Shown one piece after another: positions 16,514 to 25,152 of a stretch of DNA of 49,581 nucleotides. Position numbers and translations under genes: made by a program. The notes under the pieces are model-generated. The model was not told the DNA's origin, searched no databases, and saw only the letters and a program-made list of their open reading frames with translations. The stretch comes from Candidatus Poribacteria bacterium (GTDB lineage Bacteria > Poribacteria > WGA-4E > WGA-3G): assembly GCA_022825665.1 (NCBI GenBank), contig JAJDWI010000056.1, positions 1 to 49,581 of the forward strand, in the 5' to 3' direction. How positions within the stretch are numbered: the stretch's first letter is position 1; the number at the start of each line of letters is the position of its first letter.

Positions 16514-17431
16514 CTAACGTCTCGCCTTCAGTGCACCCCAGACCGTTGGTAATTTCTGAGTGGGTTCAACACTGAGTGCGCTGCCTGTTTCATAATTACT
16601 CAGCACTTCTTCATGTGTAAGAGGACGATTATATATCCGTACCTCATCTATCAATCCTCTGAAAAAACCTTCTGATTCGCCATCTTTATTACCAGCACCA
16701 AGATATACAGGTTCTGAGAAGGGCATAAATTCTTCCAATTTCAGGTCTTGTGTTCTGGTTTTCCATTCCCAAATTCCATCTAAAACGAGAGCGGTTTCGT
16801 ACCACATCTCACCGAATTCATCAATATATTCCGCACCCTTTATATACACAAGATGGTGCCATTCATTATCTGATATTTGAAATTTCCATCCACCTGCTGT
16901 AAAATTACAACCGTTTTTCCCAAGTTTATGAGCAAAATATATAAGCAGATTACCTTCTTCATAAGGGTATGAATCAATTTGATCAAACCCAAGTATCTGT
17001 TCTCCTCTTTTTTCTGGTACAAGCGTTCTATTGAGATCCATTCCCCAAATTGTATTACATAATTCGTTTACTGGGTCAATGACTTTGAACAACGTCATCC
17101 AACCACCTTTAAAACTTGTTTTTACCCAAGCTTCAAATGTTGATGCTGGAAGATATTTCCCAAAATCTCCAAGGTTTGTTAGGTTAACGTAATCACCGAA
17201 ACCATCAAGTCTTATTGCATCCCCATCAATTCCGTGAACTATTTCGGGATTTCCCACAATTGTTGCGTCATTTTCACCCCAAACATCCTTGACTGTTCCA
17301 TCATTGATATTATGTTCATCAAATGTCCAATAACTCACCAGTCCATCAGTAACAATAGTTTTCGCGTGTGAAGTTACAGTTAACATAATGCTTACTACAG
17401 AGAATATCATTAGATACATTAATCTTTTCAT
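16514..17431 (-). CDS. Secreted LamG-domain protein, paralogue
   Basis: A 305-residue paralogue of the neighbouring LamG protein. It has a signal peptide (MKRLMYLMIFSVVSIMLTVT), then TDGLVSYWTFDEHNIN, VNLTNLGDFGKYL, STFEAWVKTSFKGGW, NEWHHLVYI and GLIDEVRIYNRPLTHEEV. A longer insertion (about residues 135-200) separates it from its paralogue. The C-terminal tail LSVEPTQKLPTVWGALKA matches the other two LamG proteins. AGGAG is eight bases before the ATG. The gene probably arose by tandem duplication; the ligand is unknown but a surface glycan or matrix polymer is plausible. Confidence 0.88.
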   Translation of the reverse strand: MKRLMYLMIFSVVSIMLTVTSHAKTIVTDGLVSYWTFDEHNINDGTVKDVWGENDATIVGNPEIVHGIDGDAIRLDGFGDYVNLTNLGDFGKYLPASTFEAWVKTSFKGGWMTLFKVIDPVNELCNTIWGMDLNRTLVPEKRGEQILGFDQIDSYPYEEGNLLIYFAHKLGKNGCNFTAGGWKFQISDNEWHHLVYIKGAEYIDEFGEMWYETALVLDGIWEWKTRTQDLKLEEFMPFSEPVYLGAGNKDGESEGFFRGLIDEVRIYNRPLTHEEVLSNYETGSALSVEPTQKLPTVWGALKARR

Positions 17432-17540
17432 AACAGTTCTCCTATGTTACCATTTAGGTTAAGGTATGAGGAAAGTATATCTTGTAATGTTAATTATACG
17501 CAATTTAGTGCCTTTCACAATAATAATATTCATTTAATCT

Positions 17541-17569
17541 TTGACATTTTTATACAAAATTGATATTAT
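17541..17569 (+). promoter_or_regulatory. Sigma70-type promoter for the plus-strand LamG gene
   Basis: TTGACA (17541-17546), a 17-base spacer and TATTAT (17564-17569) form a near-consensus promoter. It would give a leader of about 150 bases before the GTG start at 17725. Confidence 0.6.
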
Positions 17570-17724
17570 CCACTTCAAATATTAAATAAGTCATAATAGC
17601 AATATATGCGCAGCTGTTATGGACTTTAAAATACTAAATAGAACTGAATGGTTAGATTAGACAAAAAGTATAATAGCAACCAATTTAGTTCTACTAAACA
17701 TTTAGTAATACATAGGAGAAAAAA

Positions 17725-18507
17725 GTGAAGTTTGATGCAAAATTGATTTACATATTTTCCGCTGCCTTGTTAGTCATGGGTGTAAGTCTAATTTCCGCGC
17801 ATGCGGATCTGTCTGATCCAACACTCTCTGTTTACTATGGTTTTGATGGAGAAGGGGAAACAGTCAAAGATGGTTCATCCAGCGGCAACGATGGAAAAAT
17901 CGTAGGTGATCCCATACGAGAAGATGGTGTGTTTGGCAAAGCGGTTAGATTAGAAACAAACGTTTGGGTAGATATGAATGGACCGGAATTCACAAACGGA
18001 CCTGTTGATGGATTCACACTTTCAGCATGGATTAACCATACTGGATCTACTGACCCACAAACACTGCTTGATGCAATAGGCACAGACCATGGTAACGGTC
18101 TTTTCCATGTTGAAATACGGACAGGTGGTGTCAGATGGTTCCATCGTGATGGGACGAATACGACTGTCTTCAATATCAACCCAGGTCCAGTCATAGAAGC
18201 AAATAAATGGGTTCATTTTGCAGGCACTTACGACAGCGACAGTGGTGATATTAAACTATATGTCAATGGAGAGGAAACGCACTCAGGCACTGGTTCAGGT
18301 AAATGCTCAGACAACTGGGGTGTTACCGCTGGTATTGGTCACCACAAAAATGGTCGTTGGTATGCAGGATTATTGGATGAGTATTACATTTTTGCTCGTG
18401 CATTAACGCAAGATGAAATAATGGATGTCATGAATGGTGCTCTTCTTGCTGTGGAGCCAGCAGATAAACTCACTACAACTTGGGGTAGTATAAAATCTAA
18501 GAAATAA
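17725..18507 (+). CDS. Secreted LamG-domain protein
   Basis: A 260-residue secreted protein starting at GTG 17725, six to seven bases after AGGAG. The signal peptide (IYIFSAALLVMGVSLISAHA) is followed by one LamG domain: LSVYYGFDGEGETVKDGS, GFTLSAWINHTGS, NKWVHFAGTYDS, IKLYVNGEETHSG and GLLDEYYIFARALTQDEI. The last residues, LAVEPADKLTTTWGSIKSKK, carry the tail shared with the two minus-strand LamG genes. A strong intrinsic terminator follows. The domain is closer to classical LamG_3 than the other two and is not their tandem copy. It probably binds extracellular carbohydrate. Confidence 0.88.
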   Translation: MKFDAKLIYIFSAALLVMGVSLISAHADLSDPTLSVYYGFDGEGETVKDGSSSGNDGKIVGDPIREDGVFGKAVRLETNVWVDMNGPEFTNGPVDGFTLSAWINHTGSTDPQTLLDAIGTDHGNGLFHVEIRTGGVRWFHRDGTNTTVFNINPGPVIEANKWVHFAGTYDSDSGDIKLYVNGEETHSGTGSGKCSDNWGVTAGIGHHKNGRWYAGLLDEYYIFARALTQDEIMDVMNGALLAVEPADKLTTTWGSIKSKK

Positions 18508-18534
18508 TAGACTTGCTAATTTCACAATTATTAT

Positions 18535-18580
18535 GCGCGATGAAAACGGTGTTTTCTTACCGTTTTCATCGCGCATTTTT
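18535..18580 (+). terminator. Intrinsic terminator after the plus-strand LamG gene
   Basis: GCGCGATGAAAACGGT (18535-18550) and ACCGTTTTCATCGCGC (18559-18574) form a perfect 16-bp stem with an eight-base loop, followed by ATTTTTT. It lies 28 bases past the LamG stop and directly before the end of the convergent TonB receptor gene. Confidence 0.92.
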
Positions 18581-18590
18581 TATATGTCAA

Positions 18591-21374
18591 TCAAAAAGTT
18601 TGTGTCAAACGCGCAATTGCTAATCTACCTATTTCCGGTGTTCCAACAAATTGCTGATGTTTACGATCCAGTAGGTTTTGGACTGTCAAAGAAAAACGTG
18701 GTTTCGGTCCGAGCGGAATATCATAACCCGCGTTTAGATCAAGCGTATAATACGACTCCACCTCACCGATATAGACTCCTGACTGCACCGGGAATCCCTG
18801 GACATAACGAGCACGGAGCCCTACTCCCAATCCAAGATTCGTGTTTATGTATTGAACGATAGCACCATATTTATTTTTTGGTGCATTGAGTGCAATATCG
18901 CCGATGCCGTCTACATCTTTAAACAGGTCTTCACTCACAAACGAATAATTGGCACTAACACTCCAACTTGGATTCAGGAAAACTGTAAAATTCAGATCCA
19001 ATCCGTTGAGTGAAATATCACCGTAATTGCGATACGTAAGTAAGACCGCATTTGGATCTGCTGCCTGTTCAGGAGTCACTGTGCCATACGGGATGAAGGC
19101 AGCACCATTATTTTCCGTTCCAGCCACAAACATTGTAACCAATTCTTCAATAGGTGAACCATCTCCATTCCCACCAAAATCTGGGGAATCGAACGCAAGC
19201 AAGGCTTGAGCGAGTATGATATTCTGCGGATCAGCTAACGCTGCCCCGATCTGTTGTCCAAGAGACGCGCTTAAGGTTTCTGCATCCAAGAACACATTAG
19301 GTGTTTCAACAAACAGAGGAGCAATAAAATTGCTTATTCTTGAGTGGTAGACATCCGCGGAAAATGATAACCTATCCAGGAGAATTCCTTTATATCCTAC
19401 TTCATAAGTTTGAGTAATAGTTGGTTTAAGAGGATCAACATCATGCACATCATCTACATCCACAAAACTTGCTGTCTGTGGATCAAGGGATCGTAGCACA
19501 TTCTTCACACCCGTTACCTGTTGTGGGATAACATTTTCAAAACCTGCAGAAAGTGCTTCAATAGTTTCCGTTGGGAATCCTTGTGCTGCTAAACCTCCTT
19601 CAAGTAGAGGCTTGGCTGCATCCATGACGGCAGTTCTGGCAACGTTCCACATCACATTGGTAAATTCAGGACTATCGAGAGGGATGAAATTTGCACCTAA
19701 GGGTGAGAAGGGGGATCGAAACTCAGGTCTACCATCAGCACTTCTTTTAAATGTAAATCCTGTTTCTGATGGTACTCCTTGTGCCCGTATGTCAATACCC
19801 ACGCTAAATGGATTTTCCGATGATAGAATATCCAAGAACAGATTAGATGTTCCTGGGGTGTTAAATGCACGGTTATAGGTTAGTCTTACATTGTGATCAT
19901 CATTTGGTTGTAACGCAAGCGCGACCCTTGGTGAGAGAACAATGTCATTGAGATGATTGTGGCTATCTGCTCTACCCGCAGCAAGGAGCTTAAGTTGTGG
20001 TAAGATATTGGTTTCAGACTGTAGATAAACACCTATTTCGTCAATGTCATCAGTATCTTCATTGATACCATTAATCGTGCCATCAGTATCTGGACGGGTA
20101 AGTAGGACATCTAACCCATAAGTAAACCGTTGAACATCTCCAATACCGATACTGTGTTGAACCTGTCCGACATACAGATTGGAATTGTCAGTTATATCCT
20201 CTCCGCTACGCAGAACATAAGTATCACCTGCATCACTCATATTCACAAAAGCTTGTGCAAAAAGGTCTTTATAAATGAATCGAGTTTGCCCGTAGTAATA
20301 AGTCCAATCCTTAGTTTGACCTGCTCCGATTCCAGTTAACTCTATTCCAGAGGCTTGCGTAGCACCGACTGCAATGATTGCTGTTGTATCATCATTCGGA
20401 CTATAATCCACACGGAATTCACCCCGAGCAAGTGTAGAATCAAATAAAGGTTCCAGTTCACCCTCTACATCTTCTTTTGCCCGTCCTTCTTCCCAATCAT
20501 CTCCACGCGTATAGTTCGCTGTCAGTTTATACCCGAATGTATCATTGACGACACCGGCATGACGTATTGAACCAGTGAGGATACTACGTTCTCCTCCACC
20601 AACACTTACGGTTGTTCCTTGTGAAGTGAAAGGTGATCGGGTGAGGATGTGAACCACACCATTAGCACTATTGGGACCATATAAGGCAGCACCAGGACCA
20701 GAGACAACTTCAATCTGTTCAATGTCTTCACTTATGGTTGGGATCAGTGTATATGCGTTGACACGTAGAGACGGAACGCTCGCAATACGATTATCAACAA
20801 GTGATAATAAATTGCCTGAAAAAACATTGTTGAATCCGCGAACGACAACATACGAAGTGCCTATTCCAGATGTCACAACATCCACTGCACGTAGTGACTT
20901 TAAGTGTTCGGTAACACTTAATGAGACACGGTCTTTAATCTCAGAGGAATCAAGTAACGCAACAGATGCGGGTGCTTCAAGAACTTTCTCTTTTCGACGT
21001 GACGCTGTAACGGAAATGCGATCAAGTTCAATTATGTCTGATTCAAGTGCAATTTCTACCGATTTTTCTTCATCTGCTGTAAGGTTGATATTTGTCAGGA
21101 CATTATCAGCATATCCTTGAGAAGAAGCGGTAATCGTATATATACCCGCAGCTAAATCACCAAATGAAAGTATGCCGTTAGTATCGCTAATACCTTTAGC
21201 AGTTTCACCGGTTGTAGGTTTGACGTTGATTGATACGTTGCTCAGTTTTTTACCAGTATCGGCATCTGTAACTGTAATGTTTAAAGTAGCCGCATGAACT
21301 ACCACTGGCACAACTCCGAAAATAACGAATAAGGTAAATAACGTAATACTTAATAGCCGTAATCGTTTCATCAT
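18591..21374 (-). CDS. TonB-dependent receptor with carboxypeptidase-like N-terminal domain
   Basis: A 927-residue outer-membrane receptor. A signal peptide is followed by a CarboxypepD_reg-like domain (about 27-115; VTDADTGKKLSNVSINV, FGDLAAGIYTITASSQGY). The plug domain then starts with IELDRISVTASRRKEKV and continues with ASVALLDSSEIKD, VVVRGFNNV, IEQIEVVSGPGAALYGPNSA and GVVHILTR. The 22-strand barrel fills the rest and ends in F, as expected for BAM recognition. AGGGG lies just before the two start ATGs (21374 and 21371). Such receptors import siderophores, cobalamin or oligosaccharides using TonB energy. The LamG and sulfatase surroundings favour a glycan or organic ligand, but this is not proven. 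Confidence 0.93.
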   Translation of the reverse strand: MMKRLRLLSITLFTLFVIFGVVPVVVHAATLNITVTDADTGKKLSNVSINVKPTTGETAKGISDTNGILSFGDLAAGIYTITASSQGYADNVLTNINLTADEEKSVEIALESDIIELDRISVTASRRKEKVLEAPASVALLDSSEIKDRVSLSVTEHLKSLRAVDVVTSGIGTSYVVVRGFNNVFSGNLLSLVDNRIASVPSLRVNAYTLIPTISEDIEQIEVVSGPGAALYGPNSANGVVHILTRSPFTSQGTTVSVGGGERSILTGSIRHAGVVNDTFGYKLTANYTRGDDWEEGRAKEDVEGELEPLFDSTLARGEFRVDYSPNDDTTAIIAVGATQASGIELTGIGAGQTKDWTYYYGQTRFIYKDLFAQAFVNMSDAGDTYVLRSGEDITDNSNLYVGQVQHSIGIGDVQRFTYGLDVLLTRPDTDGTINGINEDTDDIDEIGVYLQSETNILPQLKLLAAGRADSHNHLNDIVLSPRVALALQPNDDHNVRLTYNRAFNTPGTSNLFLDILSSENPFSVGIDIRAQGVPSETGFTFKRSADGRPEFRSPFSPLGANFIPLDSPEFTNVMWNVARTAVMDAAKPLLEGGLAAQGFPTETIEALSAGFENVIPQQVTGVKNVLRSLDPQTASFVDVDDVHDVDPLKPTITQTYEVGYKGILLDRLSFSADVYHSRISNFIAPLFVETPNVFLDAETLSASLGQQIGAALADPQNIILAQALLAFDSPDFGGNGDGSPIEELVTMFVAGTENNGAAFIPYGTVTPEQAADPNAVLLTYRNYGDISLNGLDLNFTVFLNPSWSVSANYSFVSEDLFKDVDGIGDIALNAPKNKYGAIVQYINTNLGLGVGLRARYVQGFPVQSGVYIGEVESYYTLDLNAGYDIPLGPKPRFSLTVQNLLDRKHQQFVGTPEIGRLAIARLTQTF

Positions 21375-21664
21375 ACTATCCCCTTTTTATTGCGATTCCA
21401 CACAAATTGAATTTTTTATTACAACACACCAAAGTTTGAGAACCTTATAGATGGTTTATATAATATTACATTGAATTGTAACGCTGCAGATTAGAAATGT
21501 CTCTGCAGCGGACTCTAAACATATAACCTAACCAAAACCAAGTATCACAAATAGTAGAAAAAAAGTCAATTAGATTGTGTTTATCAAACGTTCCGTGTCA
21601 AAACCCCGTTCCTTTAGGTCGGGGATGTAGACACGGCTCCTGTCTACATTTTTGAAAAAGAGTC

Positions 21665-21693
21665 TTGACATTCCAATCTCTTTGTGTTAAATT
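21665..21693 (+). promoter_or_regulatory. Promoter inside the IS200/IS605-like element
   Basis: TTGACA (21665-21670), a 17-base spacer and TAAATT (21688-21693) form a sigma70-type promoter pointing into the omega-RNA-like part. The -35 is perfect and the -10 matches four of six positions. Confidence 0.6.
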
Positions 21694-21734
21694 CTATGCA
21701 TAGACTTCTGATGGCTTTACTATCAGACAGACAC

Positions 21735-21897
21735 TTGTGTCGATCTCGCGGCAGGGCATGCCGAGAGGCTAAACGCCTGTGGATAACGTGTTAGACTACA
21801 CTTTGTAGCAGTGTTAGATGAAGCAGGAAACGTCATTTAGAGGTAAACTCTAATGTCCGAACGAAGAACCCCAAGTCTTTAGACTTGGGAGTATGTC
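21735..21897 (+). ncRNA. omega-RNA-like sequence without tnpB
   Basis: The stretch contains GATGAAGCAGGAAACGTC, a TTAGAG/CTCTAA hairpin and a terminal CCCAAGTCT/AGACTTGGG hairpin followed by GAGTATGTCAG. This order is the conserved 3' end of TnpB omega RNAs. Nothing TnpB-like is encoded upstream, so a transcript from the promoter at 21665 would be a stand-alone guide RNA whose guide is the flanking sequence after about 21898. Confidence 0.7.
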
Positions 21898-21973
21898 AGA
21901 AGAAAGTTGTCCGTTTTATATGGTTTTATGTTTTTCTACTCTCTATTAGCGTTTGTTATACTCCTGAAAATGT

Positions 21974-22933
21974 TTATGATTCTGCCAAAAACTGTTCAAT
22001 CTCAATTTGGGATGGTAATGATGGAATAACCCCAACCTTTTGAGTAGCCAGAGCACCTGCAGCATTTGCATATCGCATTATTTTATCAAGTTTATCATTT
22101 GTAAGCGAAGCAAGGTCAGGAAATTGCATCAACTGAGCGAGCATAGCAGCGACGAATGCATCCCCCGCACCGAGTGTATCCACAACTTCGGCAGCAAACC
22201 CATCAACGGATCTCTCAATGCGTCCATTAGTATAATAACAGCCTCGCTCTCCTAATGTAACAACAAGCAACTTCACACCAAGACCAAGTATACGTTCAAT
22301 GCCACTTGCTAACTCCACATCTCCAGTAACAAATTCCCATTCTTCTTCTGAAATCTTGACGACATCTGCATAAGGCATCACTTCCCATATCCAGTGCTTA
22401 GCATCATCAGCACTATCCCAAAGCATCAATCGTAAATTTGGATCGTAAGAGATGAACGCACCTGCATGCTTGGCACACTGAATCGCTTTGAGTGTTGCTT
22501 CTCGACTTGGTGAATGACTAAGGCTAACAGAACCGTAATGGAAAACTTCCGATGATTGGATATAATCTTCTTCTATTTCATTCGGGGAAAGTTGAATGTC
22601 AGCACCAGGATGTCGATAGAATGTAATATCCTTCATCCCATCAGAACGTGTAGCAACAAAGGCTAAGGTTGTTCGTGACGACTCACCTGCGATAAGATAT
22701 GTAGTATCTACGTTGTTCTGTTGTAACGTCTCAGTCAGAAATTCACCAAACGGATCTGATCCCACCTTTCCAATGAAACCCGTATCTACACCAAGTTTTG
22801 CTAACCCAACAGCAACATTAGCTGGGGCACCGCCTGGTGCTTTAACGAATCCTGGGGCATCCGCAAGGGTTACATCTGGAGTTGTAGATACAAAATCGAT
22901 GAGAAGTTCACCAATACATATAGCTTTTGGCAT
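21974..22933 (-). CDS. PfkB-family sugar kinase (fructokinase-like)
   Basis: A 319-residue ribokinase-fold kinase. APGGAPANVAVGLAKLG (about 32-48) is the substrate-side signature, and VDTLGAGDAFVAAMLAQ (about 251) is the anion-hole and ATP-site signature with the catalytic base Asp. FVATRSDGMKDITFYR and EVFHYGSVSLS are typical of fructokinases. It would phosphorylate a sugar such as fructose with ATP. It is the last gene of a minus-strand run, after a Gfo/Idh/MocA oxidoreductase and an epimerase, and may act on the sugar those enzymes make. The gap to the next gene upstream is 64 bases and holds part of a dispersed repeat. Confidence 0.9.
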   Translation of the reverse strand: MPKAICIGELLIDFVSTTPDVTLADAPGFVKAPGGAPANVAVGLAKLGVDTGFIGKVGSDPFGEFLTETLQQNNVDTTYLIAGESSRTTLAFVATRSDGMKDITFYRHPGADIQLSPNEIEEDYIQSSEVFHYGSVSLSHSPSREATLKAIQCAKHAGAFISYDPNLRLMLWDSADDAKHWIWEVMPYADVVKISEEEWEFVTGDVELASGIERILGLGVKLLVVTLGERGCYYTNGRIERSVDGFAAEVVDTLGAGDAFVAAMLAQLMQFPDLASLTNDKLDKIMRYANAAGALATQKVGVIPSLPSQIEIEQFLAES

Positions 22934-22958
22934 AGGTTTATGTTCCTAAGGTAAGTCA

Positions 22959-22982
22959 CTTTATTTACAAAGTTCACTATAA
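22959..22982 (-). repeat. Fragment of the dispersed intergenic repeat
   Basis: Read on the minus strand, this matches the TATAGTGAACTTTGTAAATA box of the repeat at 7047. Only this first box is present, between the kinase and oxidoreductase genes. Confidence 0.6.
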
Positions 22983-22997
22983 TTTAGATTAACAATT

Positions 22998-24080
22998 TCA
23001 AAATGTAGTACGTAAAGTTTGTGCCTGTCCTGTTTCAGCGGATCGGTAACCTGCGTCAAATATCTCTATGACATGACGTGCGTGCTCCGCAGTAACGATG
23101 GAAGGTTTGTCCTCACGTATCCAATCAACAAGCTGCATAATATCCTCAAAAACGTGTGCTTCCTGTATGCTGCGATGTGGACCAACAACATGCGGCAACT
23201 CCCTTTTTGGGGCATCTATCGGATTGCCGTTGATAGTGCTTCCCTCAATTACGCCTGCTGTTCCATTAATCGCTAATCCACCCTTGATAGCGTGTCCTGC
23301 TGCTGCCCCGTAAATAAATCCGAAAAAGGCATCTCCAAAGTCGAGAAGGATAAATGTATTATCGTCCATGTCGCAAGGAAGCATCTCACCACGGAATTCA
23401 CGTTCTTTAACCCGTACTCCTGAGAACGCGGTCACACGTTTGACTGGACCAAGGATACCAGTCATTGTATGCAAGCCGTAAACGGTCATATCGTAAAGCG
23501 GACCACCACCCGGTTTACGGAAATACCACGCGGGATTGATGTTGGAAAGCACGTCATCACCGTGACGGACAGATTCAGCCTCGTGGTATCTACCAAATGA
23601 GGAACCAGTTGCAGCCCATGTCAAAGTACCAATAGCACCGTCATCAATTAGCCGTTTGATTTCTACATGGATTGGACGCAACATCTGTCCAGGGGAGGCG
23701 ACTAATTTGACTCCCTTACGTTCTGCTGATTCAATCAAATCATCTGCCTCGTCTACGGTAGTCGTCATCGTTTTGTTGAAGTGAGCATGAAGACCGTGTT
23801 CTATTGCAAGTTTTCCTTGTTCATAATGCAGACCAATCGGTGAAGCAATTGTCACAGCATCAACATATCCATCTTCCAATAGTTCCTGATATGTTTCATA
23901 CGCGTAAGGAACATTGAATTTCTCGGATGCAGCTTGTGCTCTGCCGAGAACAGGATCGCAGACAGCCGTTACTTGTAGTCTATCTTGAACATCCTCTTGT
24001 GTAAGGTGTGGCAGAATTCCACGTACAGAGATACTCCCAACACCAATAACACCGATCCTTACTCTGTCGCTCGTTGCCAT
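22998..24080 (-). CDS. Gfo/Idh/MocA-family oxidoreductase
   Basis: A 360-residue NAD(P)-dependent sugar oxidoreductase. IGVIGVGSISVRGILPHL is the Rossmann loop, and AVTIASPIGLHYEQ follows as usual. The common EKP motif is replaced by NKTM, keeping only the Lys that polarises the substrate. The C-terminal domain has GGGPLYDMTVYGLHTMTGI with the conserved Asp and His. The longest frame opens at 24215, but GGAG is seven bases before ATG at 24080, which is one base after the stop of the epimerase gene; the genes are coupled. Substrate unknown; a sugar or inositol derivative is likely from the family and its neighbours. Confidence 0.9.
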   Translation of the reverse strand: MATSDRVRIGVIGVGSISVRGILPHLTQEDVQDRLQVTAVCDPVLGRAQAASEKFNVPYAYETYQELLEDGYVDAVTIASPIGLHYEQGKLAIEHGLHAHFNKTMTTTVDEADDLIESAERKGVKLVASPGQMLRPIHVEIKRLIDDGAIGTLTWAATGSSFGRYHEAESVRHGDDVLSNINPAWYFRKPGGGPLYDMTVYGLHTMTGILGPVKRVTAFSGVRVKEREFRGEMLPCDMDDNTFILLDFGDAFFGFIYGAAAGHAIKGGLAINGTAGVIEGSTINGNPIDAPKRELPHVVGPHRSIQEAHVFEDIMQLVDWIREDKPSIVTAEHARHVIEIFDAGYRSAETGQAQTLRTTF

Positions 24081-24081
24081 A

Positions 24082-24966
24082 TTATTTTCTCCATGAGGTT
24101 TTGTGTCGCCACCCAACAGCGTCTTTGAGTTTATCGCAATTGAGAAAAGATTGATGTCCCTTAAGTGAACGGACTTTGGGAAGGAATTCAGGTTTAAAAC
24201 GTTCAACAAGTTCAAGTGAAGGTTCTAAAGCAGAGGTGTCATCTGCATTGAGAAAATAGACATCGTGCGGTGGTAGTTCTTCTGATTTTTCCATAATCAA
24301 ACGGTGCGCGCTTGCGACATCTTCACTACCAACCCAACACCACAACCAAGGTGTCCATCCGTTTGTGGGTTTAGCATTTTCTGCCATCTGCTTTCTACGT
24401 TCTTCAGGTGTAATACCAGCAGGACGTGTAATGTATGTTCGAATCCCGTAGGCGCGGGTATAACTTGCCAACAAGTCTTCGCCGCACCGTTTTGAGAAGC
24501 TATAGGAATCTTCTGGATAACAGGGATGCTCTTCATCAATGGGTAGATAATCTATAGGGATATGAGTTTTGCTTATTCGGAATCCGTGTCCTAATGCACA
24601 ATTACTACCGGACATCACCACCGTTTTCACATCTGCTTCAATTGCAGCTTGCATAAGATAGTAAGTTCCAAGCATATTCGTTTTGAATGTTGCATCAAAG
24701 GGAATCCCTTTCTCTTCAGCACTTGCACGCATATCTGGATGGTCAACAGGATTCGGTTGTGCACCGAGGTGTTGGATTGCATCAACACCCTCTACAGCAC
24801 GTTGACAGTCTTCAAAATTGTTAAGATCGCCTTGTATAAATGGTAAATTGTCGAATTCGTCAGGGGGTTGTCTTCTGGACATGAGAACGAGTGTGTGTTG
24901 TTCAGATAATTCTCGGATGACATACGCACCAAGTCTACCACTCGCACCAGTTATCAATACTTTCAT
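24082..24966 (-). CDS. NAD-dependent epimerase/dehydratase (extended SDR)
   Basis: A 294-residue extended short-chain dehydrogenase. VLITGASGRLGAYVIREL is the TGxxGxxG nucleotide site, GDLNNFEDCQRAVEGVDAIQ follows, VVMSGSN gives the Ser region and SYSFSK holds the catalytic Tyr-x-x-x-Lys. It would oxidise or epimerise a nucleotide sugar or free sugar acid. AAAGG lies six bases before the ATG. It is the first gene of an operon with the Gfo/Idh/MocA oxidoreductase (one-base gap) and sugar kinase. Confidence 0.9.
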   Translation of the reverse strand: MKVLITGASGRLGAYVIRELSEQHTLVLMSRRQPPDEFDNLPFIQGDLNNFEDCQRAVEGVDAIQHLGAQPNPVDHPDMRASAEEKGIPFDATFKTNMLGTYYLMQAAIEADVKTVVMSGSNCALGHGFRISKTHIPIDYLPIDEEHPCYPEDSYSFSKRCGEDLLASYTRAYGIRTYITRPAGITPEERRKQMAENAKPTNGWTPWLWCWVGSEDVASAHRLIMEKSEELPPHDVYFLNADDTSALEPSLELVERFKPEFLPKVRSLKGHQSFLNCDKLKDAVGWRHKTSWRK

Positions 24967-25014
24967 GGATTACCTTTCGTGTCAAAACCAACGTAAAATA
25001 TAGTTTGGTTTAGT

Positions 25015-25152
25015 TTACGGTGTAAATGTATTGTTTTTTATCTTTTGTGGAATTATAGCATTGATACGATTTTTGTCAAGAGAGTGAAATCCGACCACAA
25101 GGTATTCAGCGAGTTGTTGTTCGTAGACTTGTAGTTTTTCTTGTAAATACAT
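25015..25152 (-). CDS. Small ORF behind the leader module, copy 2
   Basis: Forty-five codons starting at ATG 25152, eleven bases after the AGAAGGAG of the leader. The protein begins MYLQEKLQVYEQQLAEYLVV and ends ...NNTFTP. Its first residues resemble the start of the ORF behind leader copy 3 (MSLQEKHKQF), suggesting both are heads of one longer family that have lost their bodies. No known domain is recognised. It may be expressed, since promoter and ribosome binding site look intact. Confidence 0.45.
   Translation of the reverse strand: MYLQEKLQVYEQQLAEYLVVGFHSLDKNRINAIIPQKIKNNTFTP

Larger units (their letters stand above)
21594..21898 (+). mobile_element. Non-autonomous IS200/IS605-like element with omega RNA, no transposase
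   Basis: A roughly 300-bp unit with an end hairpin at each side. On the left are CCCCG...CGGGG with CCT/AGG inside (21604-21624) and GTAGACA/TGTCTAC (21627-21647). On the right is CCCAAGTCT/AGACTTGGG (21870-21889), followed by GAGTATGTCAG. The right 120 bases nearly match those at 49441-49581 in reverse orientation. No tnpA or tnpB reading frame lies between the ends. The arrangement fits a MITE-like derivative that would need transposase in trans. Exact ends are estimates. Confidence 0.75.

Noticed and set aside
20671-21120. A 149-codon plus-strand frame opposite the TonB receptor gene
   Set aside because: It is antisense to the plug domain, which is clearly coding.
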